Notes under the pieces: model-generated
Databases searched by the model: none
What the model saw: the letters and a program-made list of their open reading frames with translations, nothing else
What the model was told of the DNA's origin: nothing
Source: Streptomyces sp. AA1529
GTDB lineage: Bacteria; Actinomycetota; Actinomycetes; Streptomycetales; Streptomycetaceae
Direction: 5' to 3'
Assembly: GCF_000280905.1 (NCBI RefSeq)
Contig: NZ_ALAP01000041.1
Coordinates: forward strand, 97,416 to 161,415
Length of the DNA: 64,000 nt
Shown here: in pieces, positions 27,064 through 34,481 of the stretch
How the letters are laid out: every line of letters begins with the position of its first letter
How positions within the stretch are numbered: the first letter of the stretch is position 1
Translations under genes and position numbers: made by a program

Positions 27064-27504
27064 TCAGGAGCCCTTGAGCGTGTACTTGCAGCCCTGCGAG
27101 CTCTCGCCGCCGGCGTTCTTGTCGACGGTCTTGCCGTCGACCTCCAGGACGCAGGCCGGGAAGACGAAGCTGCCGTCGGCGCCCTTGACGGCCTGCGGCG
27201 TGACATAGAGTTGCACGCCGTTCTTCAGCTCGGCCCCCTCGAGAGTGACCTGGTCCTCGTGCTTCCAGGGCAGCGTCGCCGTCTCGAAGTGGCTGTCGCC
27301 CGCCGCCCAGCCGATCTGCGAGGAGCCCGAGCCCTCCACCCGGAGGGTGACCCGGTGGGTCTCCGGCGGGCCCCACGTCTGCTTCGGTTTCGCCGCTGCG
27401 GAGGCGCCGCCGCTGTCCGCCTCCCCGTCGTCCGAGCCCCCGCCGCAGCCCGTCACCAACGCGCACACCATGACTAAGGTCGCTCCCGCGACTGTCCCGC
27501 GCAC
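27064..27504 (-). CDS. Small lipoprotein of unknown function
   Basis: This 146-residue protein starts at GTG 27504, preceded by GAGGAGC. The signal peptide ends in a lipobox (ALVTGC), so the mature protein is anchored through Cys, followed by a Gly/Asp/Ser-rich linker. The domain is small and beta-rich (THRVTLRVEGSGSSQIGWAA, then FPACVLEVDGKTVDKNAGG). Its two later cysteines could form a disulfide. The pattern resembles MmpS-like or other small actinomycete cell-surface proteins, but I cannot name the family. Confidence 0.75.
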   Translation of the reverse strand: MRGTVAGATLVMVCALVTGCGGGSDDGEADSGGASAAAKPKQTWGPPETHRVTLRVEGSGSSQIGWAAGDSHFETATLPWKHEDQVTLEGAELKNGVQLYVTPQAVKGADGSFVFPACVLEVDGKTVDKNAGGESSQGCKYTLKGS

Positions 27505-27627
27505 CTTCTGCTCCTCTGTGTCGACGGTCGGATGTTCCCCCACGTCCCCGAGCCGTGAGCCTAGTGGGCCGGGCGCTGTTCGGTGGGTGGAACAGAAGAG
27601 GAGAGACTGCGGAGGAACCGGGGACGA

Positions 27628-27698
27628 CCCGCACCGGTGTGCCACCCGGCCGCGGGCTCACCGGTGCGGGGAGGAGCTCCGCTCCCCCCGGGGAGCGG
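27628..27698 (-). terminator. Two stacked hairpins downstream of the GH4 gene
   Basis: In the minus direction the GH4 stop (27705) is followed first by a hairpin at 27698-27679 (CCGCTCCCC with GGGGAGCGG). A longer one at 27670-27628 has perfect 12-bp arms and an inner CCCG-CGGG stem. Together they form a convincing terminator for the DeoR-GH4 unit. Confidence 0.6.
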
Positions 27699-27704
27699 CG
27701 TTGC

Positions 27705-29105
27705 TCACCCCGCGGAGCCGTCCGGCGCCTCCAGCGGGCGCGCCGTCTCCAGGACTCGCTCGGCCGCGTGCACGGAGTCGACCAGCGGGTGGAGGGCCAG
27801 GGCGCGCAGCGCGGCGCGGTGCGAGCCGCGGGTCGCGGCCTCGACGGTGGCGCGTTCGACGGCCTTGAGCTGGAGCATCAGCCCCAACTGGTCGGCGGCG
27901 ACCGGTCCGGTGGCCAGCGGGCGGGCACCGCCGGAGTCGACCATGCACGGCACCTCGACCACGGCGTCGGAGTCCAGGCCGGGCACGGCGCCGCGGTTGC
28001 GCACGTTGAGGATCAGCGTGGTGCGCCTGTTCCGCGCGATGGCCCGCATCAGGGCCAGCGCGACCCGGTCGTAGCCGCCGCCGTCCAGATCGCAGCTCTC
28101 GCGCTGCCAACCGCCGGACGCCTCGCGGCTCTCGGCCATGTAGGTCTCCTCGCGTTCGCGGCGCGTCTCCTCCCACGAGCGGAAGGCGCCGTCGCCGCCG
28201 CCGGAGAGCTCGGCGTAGAAGCCCTCCTGCTGCCGGGCGAGGAACTCCCCCCGGGTGGCGTCCGCGGCGCGGATCGCGGTGAGGGCCTCCCGGTGGTGGT
28301 AGTAGTAGTGCAGGTATTCGTTGGGCAGCGCGCCCAGGGCCTGCAGCCACTCGGTGCCGAAGAGTTTGCCCTCCTCGAAGGACGCCAGCGCCGGGGCGTT
28401 CTCCAGCAGCGCGGGCATCCGGTCGGTGCCGTCGACCACGATGCGGCGCAGCCAGCCGAGGTGGTTGAGGCCCACGTAGTCGAAGTCGGCGCGGTCGGGG
28501 TCGGCGCCGGCGGCCCGCGCGGCGCGGCGGCAGAGTCCGACGGGGGAGTCGCAGATGCCGATGACGCGGTCGCCCAGCACCCGGCTCATCGCCTCGGTGA
28601 CCATGCCGGCCGGGTTGGTGAAGTTGATGACCCACGCCTGCGGGGCGAGCGCGGCGACCCGTTCGGCGATGTGGACGGCCACCGGGACCGTGCGCAGTCC
28701 GTAGAGCACCCCGCCCGCGCCGACGGTCTCCTGGCCCAGCAGTCCTTCGGCCAGCGGATGCCGCTCGTCCCGCACCCGTCCGGCGAGGCCGCCGACGCGG
28801 ATGGCGCTGAAGACGAAGTCGGCGCCGCGCAGGGCCTCGTCGAGGTCGGTGGTGGTGCGCACGGCGGGTGCCGGCCCCGGATGCCCGGCCGCCTGTTCGG
28901 CCAGCACGGCGCCGATGGCGCGCAGCCGGCCGGGGTCGGTGTCGTGGAGGACGAGTTCGGTGCAGCGTCCGGCCGCATCGGGGTCCCGCGCGTCGTCCAG
29001 CAGCGCGCGGTGGACCAGCGGGACCCGGAATCCGCCTCCGCCGAGCACGGTGAGCCGCAGGCCGGCCGCGCCGGTGGGGTCCGGCGCTGCTGTCATTCCC
29101 GTCAT
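27705..29105 (-). CDS. GH4 family 6-phospho-beta-glucosidase-like enzyme
   Basis: This 466-residue enzyme belongs to glycoside hydrolase family 4, which needs NAD and a divalent metal and cleaves by an oxidation-elimination route, mostly on 6-phospho-glycosides. Seen: dinucleotide site LTVLGGGGFRVPLV, NFTNPAGMVTEAM, metal ligands in ICDSP (C185) and GLNHLGW (H215). The start at ATG 29105 overlaps the DeoR stop (ATGA), with GGAGG upstream. A phosphorylated substrate could come from the PfkB kinase across the divergent promoter. It could also be an alpha-glycosidase of the same family. Confidence 0.88.
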   Translation of the reverse strand: MTGMTAAPDPTGAAGLRLTVLGGGGFRVPLVHRALLDDARDPDAAGRCTELVLHDTDPGRLRAIGAVLAEQAAGHPGPAPAVRTTTDLDEALRGADFVFSAIRVGGLAGRVRDERHPLAEGLLGQETVGAGGVLYGLRTVPVAVHIAERVAALAPQAWVINFTNPAGMVTEAMSRVLGDRVIGICDSPVGLCRRAARAAGADPDRADFDYVGLNHLGWLRRIVVDGTDRMPALLENAPALASFEEGKLFGTEWLQALGALPNEYLHYYYHHREALTAIRAADATRGEFLARQQEGFYAELSGGGDGAFRSWEETRREREETYMAESREASGGWQRESCDLDGGGYDRVALALMRAIARNRRTTLILNVRNRGAVPGLDSDAVVEVPCMVDSGGARPLATGPVAADQLGLMLQLKAVERATVEAATRGSHRAALRALALHPLVDSVHAAERVLETARPLEAPDGSAG

Positions 29106-29854
29106 ACCTCTACTACCTCCACTTCGGCCTCGCGGAACGCGGCGAGGGTGGCCGGATCGGACTCCCGGCCGGTGATCAGCATGTCGATGTCGCCTGCCTG
29201 GCAGACGCGGGCGCTTCCGGTGCCGGGGAACTTGCGCGGGGTGGCCAGCAGCACGGTCCGGCGGGCCGAGGCCAGCATGGCCCGTTTCACCGGGACCTCG
29301 ACCTCGGTGGTGTCCAGTACCCGGCCGTCGGCCAGTACCCCGCTGGTGCCGAGGAAGACCCGGTCCGCGTAGATCTCGCGGAGCGCGGCCCGGGTGATCT
29401 GGCCGACCAGCGAGCGGTAGTTGCGCCGCACCTCGCCGCCGAGCAGCACGAGCGTCACCTCCGGGTCGGAGCGCAGCTCCTCGTAGACGGCGAGGTTGGA
29501 GGTGACGACGGTGATCTTCCGGCCGTGCAGCAGCCGTGCCAGCTGGAGGGTGGTGGTGCCGATGTCCAGCAGCACCGTCTCCCCGTTGCTGATCAGCTCC
29601 GCGGCGACCGCGGCGACGGCTTCCTTGGCGGGGAGGTCGTCCACCTCCTCCTCCGCGAAGGGGCGTTCGACCGGTTCCCGGGCGATGGCGCCGCCGTACA
29701 CCCGCCGCAGCCGTCCGGAGCCGGAGAGGTCGGACACGTCCCGGCGCGCCGTGGCCTCGCTGACCTGGAGCCGCCGGGCGATCTCGACGACGGGCAGCAC
29801 CCCCTCCTCGCGGAGGATCCGCAGCAGCTTCTCGTGCCGGGTTTCGCGCAACAT
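29102..29854 (-). CDS. DeoR-family transcriptional regulator
   Basis: This 250-residue sugar-phosphate-responsive regulator, probably a repressor, has an N-terminal helix-turn-helix (VVEIARRLQVSEATARRDVS) followed by the GRLRRVYGGA wing typical of DeoR/GlpR. Its C-terminal DeoRC sensor domain has LLDIGTTTLQLARLL and VFLGTSGV. ATG 29854 is preferred over an upstream in-frame GTG (29863). It overlaps the GH4 gene and diverges from the kinase-ABC operon, so it likely controls both units. Direct repeats at 29868-29894 are candidate binding sites. Confidence 0.9.
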   Translation of the reverse strand: MLRETRHEKLLRILREEGVLPVVEIARRLQVSEATARRDVSDLSGSGRLRRVYGGAIAREPVERPFAEEEVDDLPAKEAVAAVAAELISNGETVLLDIGTTTLQLARLLHGRKITVVTSNLAVYEELRSDPEVTLVLLGGEVRRNYRSLVGQITRAALREIYADRVFLGTSGVLADGRVLDTTEVEVPVKRAMLASARRTVLLATPRKFPGTGSARVCQAGDIDMLITGRESDPATLAAFREAEVEVVEV

Positions 29855-29867
29855 GCGCAGCACCCTA

Positions 29868-29894
29868 GCGCGACTGAGCGTCTTTGCGCGACTG
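29868..29894. promoter_or_regulatory. Direct repeats, candidate DeoR operator
   Basis: GCGCGACTG occurs at 29868-29876 and again at 29886-29894, an 18-base period placing both on nearly the same DNA face. They lie 14 bases upstream of the DeoR start, between the divergent units. A TTGCGC at 29884-29889 could be a plus-strand -35 element, so binding there would block transcription. Confidence 0.45.
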
Positions 29895-29929
29895 TGACCG
29901 ACCTATTGCATTCTGCCGAGGAGGAGTGC

Positions 29930-29956
29930 ATGGTGTCGCTCAAATCAGTCACGTAA
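29930..29956 (+). CDS. Possible 8-residue leader peptide ahead of the kinase gene
   Basis: ATG 29930 follows a near-ideal ribosome binding site, GAGGAGGAG at 29918-29926, better than that of the kinase gene itself. The frame encodes MVSLKSVT and ends with TAA at 29954-29956, 39 bases before the kinase TTG start. The rare TAA stop is unusual for this GC-rich genome. It may be a translated leader, or the strong site may be a chance purine run. It shows no run of one amino acid as in classic attenuators. Confidence 0.35.
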   Translation: MVSLKSVT

Positions 29957-29995
29957 ACGCTGAGTTTTGGCCATAGCTGAGAGGGGCGAGCGGCC

Positions 29996-31102
29996 TTGAG
30001 TACCACTGGGAGTGCCCAACCGGCACCGACCGGGAGCTGGTTGGACCCGCTGGCCGGCCTCCGCACGGAGGAGGGCCCGCAGACCGATGTGTTCCTCACC
30101 GGCACGGTCTTCCTCGACATCGTCCTCACCGGCCTCGACCACGCCCCGGTGCGCGGCACCGAGACCTGGGCCGGCGGCATGGGCTCCAGCCCGGGCGGAG
30201 TCGCCAACATGGCGACCGCGCTGCGCAGGCTCGGGCTGCGCACCGCGCTGGCCGCGGCCTTCGGCGACGACATGTACGGCGACTACTGCTGGGAGGCGCT
30301 CACCGGCAGCGAGGGCATCGACCTGGCCCCCTCGCACCGCGCCAAGGGCTGGCACTCCCCGGTCACCGTCTCCATGGCCTACGAGGGCGAACGCACCATG
30401 GTCAGCCACGGCCACGAGGCGCCCAAACCGTGCGTCAGCGTCGCCGCCCGCCCGGCGTCCCGGGCCTGCGTCACCTCGCTGTCGCCGGGACGGGTGGGGG
30501 ACTGGGTGCGGCAGGCCCACACCGAGGGCAGCCTGATCTTCGCCGACACCGGCTGGGACGAGACCGGCGCCTGGGACCCGGACACCCTGGCCGACCTGTC
30601 GCTGTGCCACGCGTTCCTGCCCAACGCCACCGAAGCCCTGCACTACACCCGCACCGACACCCCGGAGGCGGCGGTGCGCACGCTGGCCGAGCTGGTGCCC
30701 GTCGCCGTGGTCACCAAGGGATCCGGCGGCGCGGTGGCCGTCGACGGGACCACCGGCGAGTTCGCCGACGTGCCCGCGCTGAGCGTCGAGGCGCTCGACC
30801 CCACCGGCGCCGGGGACGTGTTCATGGCCGGCTTCACCACCGGGACCCTGGCCGGCTGGCCGCTCGCCGACCGGCTGGCGTTCGCCAACCTGACCGCCGC
30901 ACTCTCCGTCCAGCACTTCGGCGGCTCCCTCTCGGCACCGGGGTGGAGCGAGGTCGCGGCCTGGTGGCAGTACGCGCGCCGGATCGGCGGCCAGACCCAG
31001 GAGGTGATGCGGCGCTACGGCTTCCTGGACGACCTGCTCCCCGGCGGCAACGGCGAATGGCCCCTGCTGCGCGCCACCCCCACCATCGGTTTCCGCTCGT
31101 GA
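29996..31102 (+). CDS. PfkB-family carbohydrate kinase
   Basis: This 368-residue cytosolic sugar kinase of the ribokinase/PfkB type starts at TTG 29996 after GAGAGGGGCGAG. It carries GGMGSSPGGVANMATALRRL near the N-terminus and the C-terminal anion-hole and base motif DPTGAGDVFMAGF. It is first in an operon with a sugar-binding lipoprotein and two permeases, so it probably phosphorylates the imported sugar. The divergent GH4 enzyme would then find its phospho-substrate. The exact sugar is unknown. Confidence 0.88.
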   Translation: MSTTGSAQPAPTGSWLDPLAGLRTEEGPQTDVFLTGTVFLDIVLTGLDHAPVRGTETWAGGMGSSPGGVANMATALRRLGLRTALAAAFGDDMYGDYCWEALTGSEGIDLAPSHRAKGWHSPVTVSMAYEGERTMVSHGHEAPKPCVSVAARPASRACVTSLSPGRVGDWVRQAHTEGSLIFADTGWDETGAWDPDTLADLSLCHAFLPNATEALHYTRTDTPEAAVRTLAELVPVAVVTKGSGGAVAVDGTTGEFADVPALSVEALDPTGAGDVFMAGFTTGTLAGWPLADRLAFANLTAALSVQHFGGSLSAPGWSEVAAWWQYARRIGGQTQEVMRRYGFLDDLLPGGNGEWPLLRATPTIGFRS

Positions 31103-31120
31103 ACCGGAACAGCACGGGCC

Positions 31121-31140
31121 CGCGCGGCCGCAACCGCGCG
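31121..31140 (+). promoter_or_regulatory. Hairpin between kinase and binding-protein genes
   Basis: CGCGCGG and CCGCGCG form a 7-bp stem with a 6-base loop just before the AAGGAGG ribosome binding site (31148-31154) of the binding-protein gene. It may be an RNA-processing or partial termination site that adjusts the level of the highly needed binding protein. Confidence 0.35.
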
Positions 31141-31164
31141 CAGCACCAAGGAGGGCGTACGACG

Positions 31165-32625
31165 ATGAACGCGCACCGGCACCACGGACGAGGACGGCTG
31201 CGCCGGTCCCGCACCGCCCTCGGCGCGCTGGCCGGCCTGCTGCTGGCCGCCGCCTGCGTACCCGGCACCGACGGGTCGGGAGCTGCGGGCACCGGGGGCG
31301 CCGCGGTGACCGCGACACCCGACCCGGGCAAGGCCGGGAAGGTCACCCTCACCGTGTGGGACCAGCAGACCCGGGGCGGCACCAACGCCGAGATCGAGCG
31401 CCTCAACAAGGAGTTCGAGAAGAAGTACCCCAACGTCACCATCAAGCGGGTGGCCCGCAGCTTCAACGATCTGAAGAAGACCCTCAAGCTGGCGCTCAGC
31501 GGCGACAACCCGCCCGACGTCGTCCAGGCCAACCAGGGCTACGCGGACATGGTCGCCTTCGCCCGCGCCGGGATGCTCACCCCGCTGGACAGCTACGCGG
31601 GCCTCTACAGCTGGAACACCCGCTTCCCGCAGACGCTGCTCAACCTCAACCGGGTGGCGCCCGACGGCAAGCGGTTCGGCACCGGTCAGCTGTACGGCAT
31701 CTCCCAGGAGGGCGAGTACATCGGGGTCTACTACAACAAGAAGGTGCTCCGGAAGGCGGACGTCGAGCCGCCGAGGACCTGGCAGGACCTCACCGCTGCG
31801 CTGCCCAGGCTGAAGAAGGCCGGTGAGCTGCCCGTGCAGTTCGGCAACCTCGACAAGTACCCCGCCATCCACACCTTCGGCGTCCTCCAGGGGCAGGCGG
31901 CCGGGAGCGCCGAGCCGGTGCGCGAGACGGTCTTCGGCCGGGGCGGCGGCTTCGACACCGACGCCACCCGCACCGCCGCCCGCACCCTCGCCGACTGGGC
32001 GAAGCAGGGCTACTTCCCCAAGGGCGCCAACGGCAAGGGATACGACGACGCGGCCAAGCAGTTCGCCGACGGCAAGGGCGCCTTCCTGATCACCGGTACC
32101 TGGCAACTGGCCGATCTGCGCAAGCCCATGGGCGACGACCTCGGCTTCATGCCGCCGCCGCCGGCGGCCGGGAAGCAGCCGGTCACCACCGGCGGCGAGG
32201 GGCTGCCGTGGTCCATCACCTCCAAGTCCGACCATCCCCAGGTCGCCGCCGCCTACCTCGACTTCCTCACCGACGCGCACGCCGCGAAGGTGATGACCGA
32301 GGAGGGCGTGCTGCCGGTGGTGCCCGGAAAGGCGGCCGGGAAGCTGGACCCGGACTCCCCGAACGGCCAGATGGTCGCCGGCTGGGAGCGGCTGAACGCC
32401 GCCGACGGGCTGGTGCCCTACCTCGACTACACCACCCCCACCTTCTACGACACGCTCTCCGCCGACCTCCAGGGCGTCCTCAGCGGCGACCTCGGCCCGG
32501 ACGAGTTCGCCGAGCGGACGCAGCAGGAATACGCGGAATTCCGCGCCCAGCAGCACGCCGACGGCGGGGACGGCGAGAGCGACGGGGACGCCGGGGACGA
32601 CGGGGACGGCGGTGACTCGGAATGA
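31165..32625 (+). CDS. Sugar ABC transporter substrate-binding lipoprotein
   Basis: This 486-residue extracellular lipoprotein captures the sugar for the two permeases. The signal peptide ends in LLLAAACVPG with the lipid-bearing Cys near residue 31. A family-1 solute-binding fold follows (VTLTVWDQQTRGGTNAEIER, GDNPPDVVQANQGYADMVAF, GISQEGEYIGVYYNKKVL). The C-terminus is a run of Gly and Asp. It starts at ATG 31165 with AAGGAGG ten bases upstream. The stop overlaps the permease start (ATGA). Confidence 0.92.
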   Translation: MNAHRHHGRGRLRRSRTALGALAGLLLAAACVPGTDGSGAAGTGGAAVTATPDPGKAGKVTLTVWDQQTRGGTNAEIERLNKEFEKKYPNVTIKRVARSFNDLKKTLKLALSGDNPPDVVQANQGYADMVAFARAGMLTPLDSYAGLYSWNTRFPQTLLNLNRVAPDGKRFGTGQLYGISQEGEYIGVYYNKKVLRKADVEPPRTWQDLTAALPRLKKAGELPVQFGNLDKYPAIHTFGVLQGQAAGSAEPVRETVFGRGGGFDTDATRTAARTLADWAKQGYFPKGANGKGYDDAAKQFADGKGAFLITGTWQLADLRKPMGDDLGFMPPPPAAGKQPVTTGGEGLPWSITSKSDHPQVAAAYLDFLTDAHAAKVMTEEGVLPVVPGKAAGKLDPDSPNGQMVAGWERLNAADGLVPYLDYTTPTFYDTLSADLQGVLSGDLGPDEFAERTQQEYAEFRAQQHADGGDGESDGDAGDDGDGGDSE

Positions 32626-33575
32626 GCGCCCTCACCGGCCGGGAGACCGGTGCCCGGCGCGCCGCCGCGGCGCCGGGCACCGGCACGGCCCGCCACCACC
32701 GCCGGGCGCCCGGCGAGCCGAGAGCCGTGGGATACCTGTACGTCCTGCCCGCCCTCGCCGTGTTCGGGGTGTTCCTGCTCTGGCCGCTCGCCCAGACCGG
32801 CTGGCTGTCGCTGCTGCACTGGGACGGGCTGACCCGCGCGAGCTGGGCGGGGCTGGACAACTACCGCGATCTGCTCACCGACCCCGAGCTGCGCGCCCCC
32901 TTCGCCCACGCCGCGGTGCTGCTGCTCTTCTACGCGGTGCTCCCGGTGGCCATCGGACTGCTGCTGACCGCGGCACTGACCCGCTTCCGGATCCGCGGCA
33001 TGACCTTCTTCCGCACCGTGCTGTTCCTGCCGCAGGTGCTGGCGATGGTCGTCGTCGGCGTCGCCTGGCGTGCCGTGCTGGCACCCGACGGACTGCTCAA
33101 CGACACGCTCGGCGCGCTGGGCCTGGGCGGGCTGGCCCGGTCCTGGCTCGGCGACGGCACCTGGGCGCTGCCCGCCGTCGGCACCATCGGCACCTGGGTG
33201 GAGACCGGGCTGTGTCTGGTGCTCTTCCTCGCCGGGGCCCAGCGCATACCGCGGGAACTGTACGAGGCGGCCCGGATCGACGGCGCCGGACCGGTACGGG
33301 AGTTCGTCACCGTCACCCTGCCCGGGCTGCGTGCCGAGGTGGCCGTCGCGCTCACGCTGACCCTGGTGGCGGCGCTGCGCAACTTCGACCTGATCTACAT
33401 CACCACCAGTGGCGGCCCGGGCGACGCCACTTCCGTGCCCTCCTACGAGGTCTACCGCCGCGCCTTCGAGAGCGGCGAGGTCGGCTCGGCCTCGGCCATG
33501 GGCATCACTCTCACCGCCGTGATCTTCGCGCTGACCATGGTGGTCACCAGGTTCGTGGAGGGCCGCAGCCGATGA
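32622..33575 (+). CDS. Sugar ABC transporter permease (MalF type)
   Basis: This 317-residue membrane subunit has about six helices after a basic, Pro-rich head. The cytoplasmic EAA loop that docks the ATPase reads YEAARIDGAGPVREFVTVTL. It is the first of two permeases and overlaps both neighbours by four bases. No ATPase gene follows, so the complex probably borrows the shared MsiK ATPase, as shown for other streptomycete sugar importers. Confidence 0.92.
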   Translation: MSALTGRETGARRAAAAPGTGTARHHRRAPGEPRAVGYLYVLPALAVFGVFLLWPLAQTGWLSLLHWDGLTRASWAGLDNYRDLLTDPELRAPFAHAAVLLLFYAVLPVAIGLLLTAALTRFRIRGMTFFRTVLFLPQVLAMVVVGVAWRAVLAPDGLLNDTLGALGLGGLARSWLGDGTWALPAVGTIGTWVETGLCLVLFLAGAQRIPRELYEAARIDGAGPVREFVTVTLPGLRAEVAVALTLTLVAALRNFDLIYITTSGGPGDATSVPSYEVYRRAFESGEVGSASAMGITLTAVIFALTMVVTRFVEGRSR

Positions 33576-34396
33576 ACACTTCCCGCACCGAACGCGGCGT
33601 CACCTACGGCATCCTCGCCCTGTTCGCGCTGATCGCGCTGACCCCCGTCGCCGGTATCCTCTCCACGGCGCTCGCCCGCCAGGACTCGCTGAAGACCGGC
33701 TTCGCTCTGCCGGACGGCCTCAACTGGCACAACTTCGCCGACGCCTGGACCCGCGGCCACTTCGGCAGCTACCTGTTCAACTCCGTCCTCGTGGCCGTCG
33801 CGGTGGTGGCCGCCACCACCGTGCTGGCCACACTCGCCGCCTACGCCCTCGGCACCATGCGCTTCCCCGGCTCCGACGCGCTGTTCTACCTCTTCGTCGT
33901 GGGGCTCACCCTGCCGCAGGAGGCGGTGATCGTGCCGCTCTACTTCGATCTGCGGCACTGGGGACTGACCGACACCTACTGGGGGCTGATCCTGCCGCAG
34001 ACCGCGCAGTCCCTGGCTTTCGGCGTCTTCTGGATGCGGACCTACTTCCGCAACACGCCGCGCTCGCTGCTGGAGGCCGCGCGGATCGACGGCGCCACCC
34101 ACTGGTCGACCCTGACGCGCATCCTGGTGCCCATGGGGAGGCCCGCCTTCTCCACGCTGACCGTCATCGTGTTCATGTGGACCTGGAACGAGTTCCTCAT
34201 GGCCCTGGTGATGGTGAGCGACGAGGCGCACCGCACGGTGCCGCTGGGGCTCGCCTTCTTCCAGGGGCAGCACTCCTCGGACACCGCGCTGCTGGCCGCC
34301 GCGGCGACCCTGATCGCGCTGCCCGTCGTCGCGGTCTACCTGCTGCTGCAGCGCCGCTTCATCCAGGGGATGCTCACCGGCTCGGCGAAGGAGTAG
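33572..34396 (+). CDS. Sugar ABC transporter permease (MalG type)
   Basis: This 274-residue membrane subunit has six predicted helices and the EAA loop LEAARIDGATHWSTLTRILV. It starts at ATG 33572, overlapping the previous stop. It closes the kinase-binding protein-permease operon. A convergent symporter gene follows after 85 bases. Confidence 0.92.
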   Translation: MNTSRTERGVTYGILALFALIALTPVAGILSTALARQDSLKTGFALPDGLNWHNFADAWTRGHFGSYLFNSVLVAVAVVAATTVLATLAAYALGTMRFPGSDALFYLFVVGLTLPQEAVIVPLYFDLRHWGLTDTYWGLILPQTAQSLAFGVFWMRTYFRNTPRSLLEAARIDGATHWSTLTRILVPMGRPAFSTLTVIVFMWTWNEFLMALVMVSDEAHRTVPLGLAFFQGQHSSDTALLAAAATLIALPVVAVYLLLQRRFIQGMLTGSAKE

Positions 34397-34456
34397 CCCC
34401 GGCCGGAAGCCGCGATCATCCCTGTCCGCGCCTGGGACGACAAGGGCTCCACCGGC

Positions 34457-34475
34457 CCCGGTACTTCGAACCGGG
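34457..34475. terminator. Hairpin between permease and symporter genes
   Basis: CCCGGT and ACCGGG form a 6-bp stem around ACTTCGA in the 85-base gap between two convergent genes. On the minus strand it contains GGTTCGAA, which recalls a tRNA T-arm, but no other tRNA part is present. Confidence 0.4.
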
Positions 34476-34481
34476 TCGCGT

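Noticed and set aside
34452..34480. A tRNA-like T-arm (GGTTCGAA) on the minus strand, possible attachment site
   Set aside because: The loop is too long for a true T-arm, no acceptor, D- or anticodon arm could be placed, and no integrase gene is near. Better explained as a terminator hairpin.
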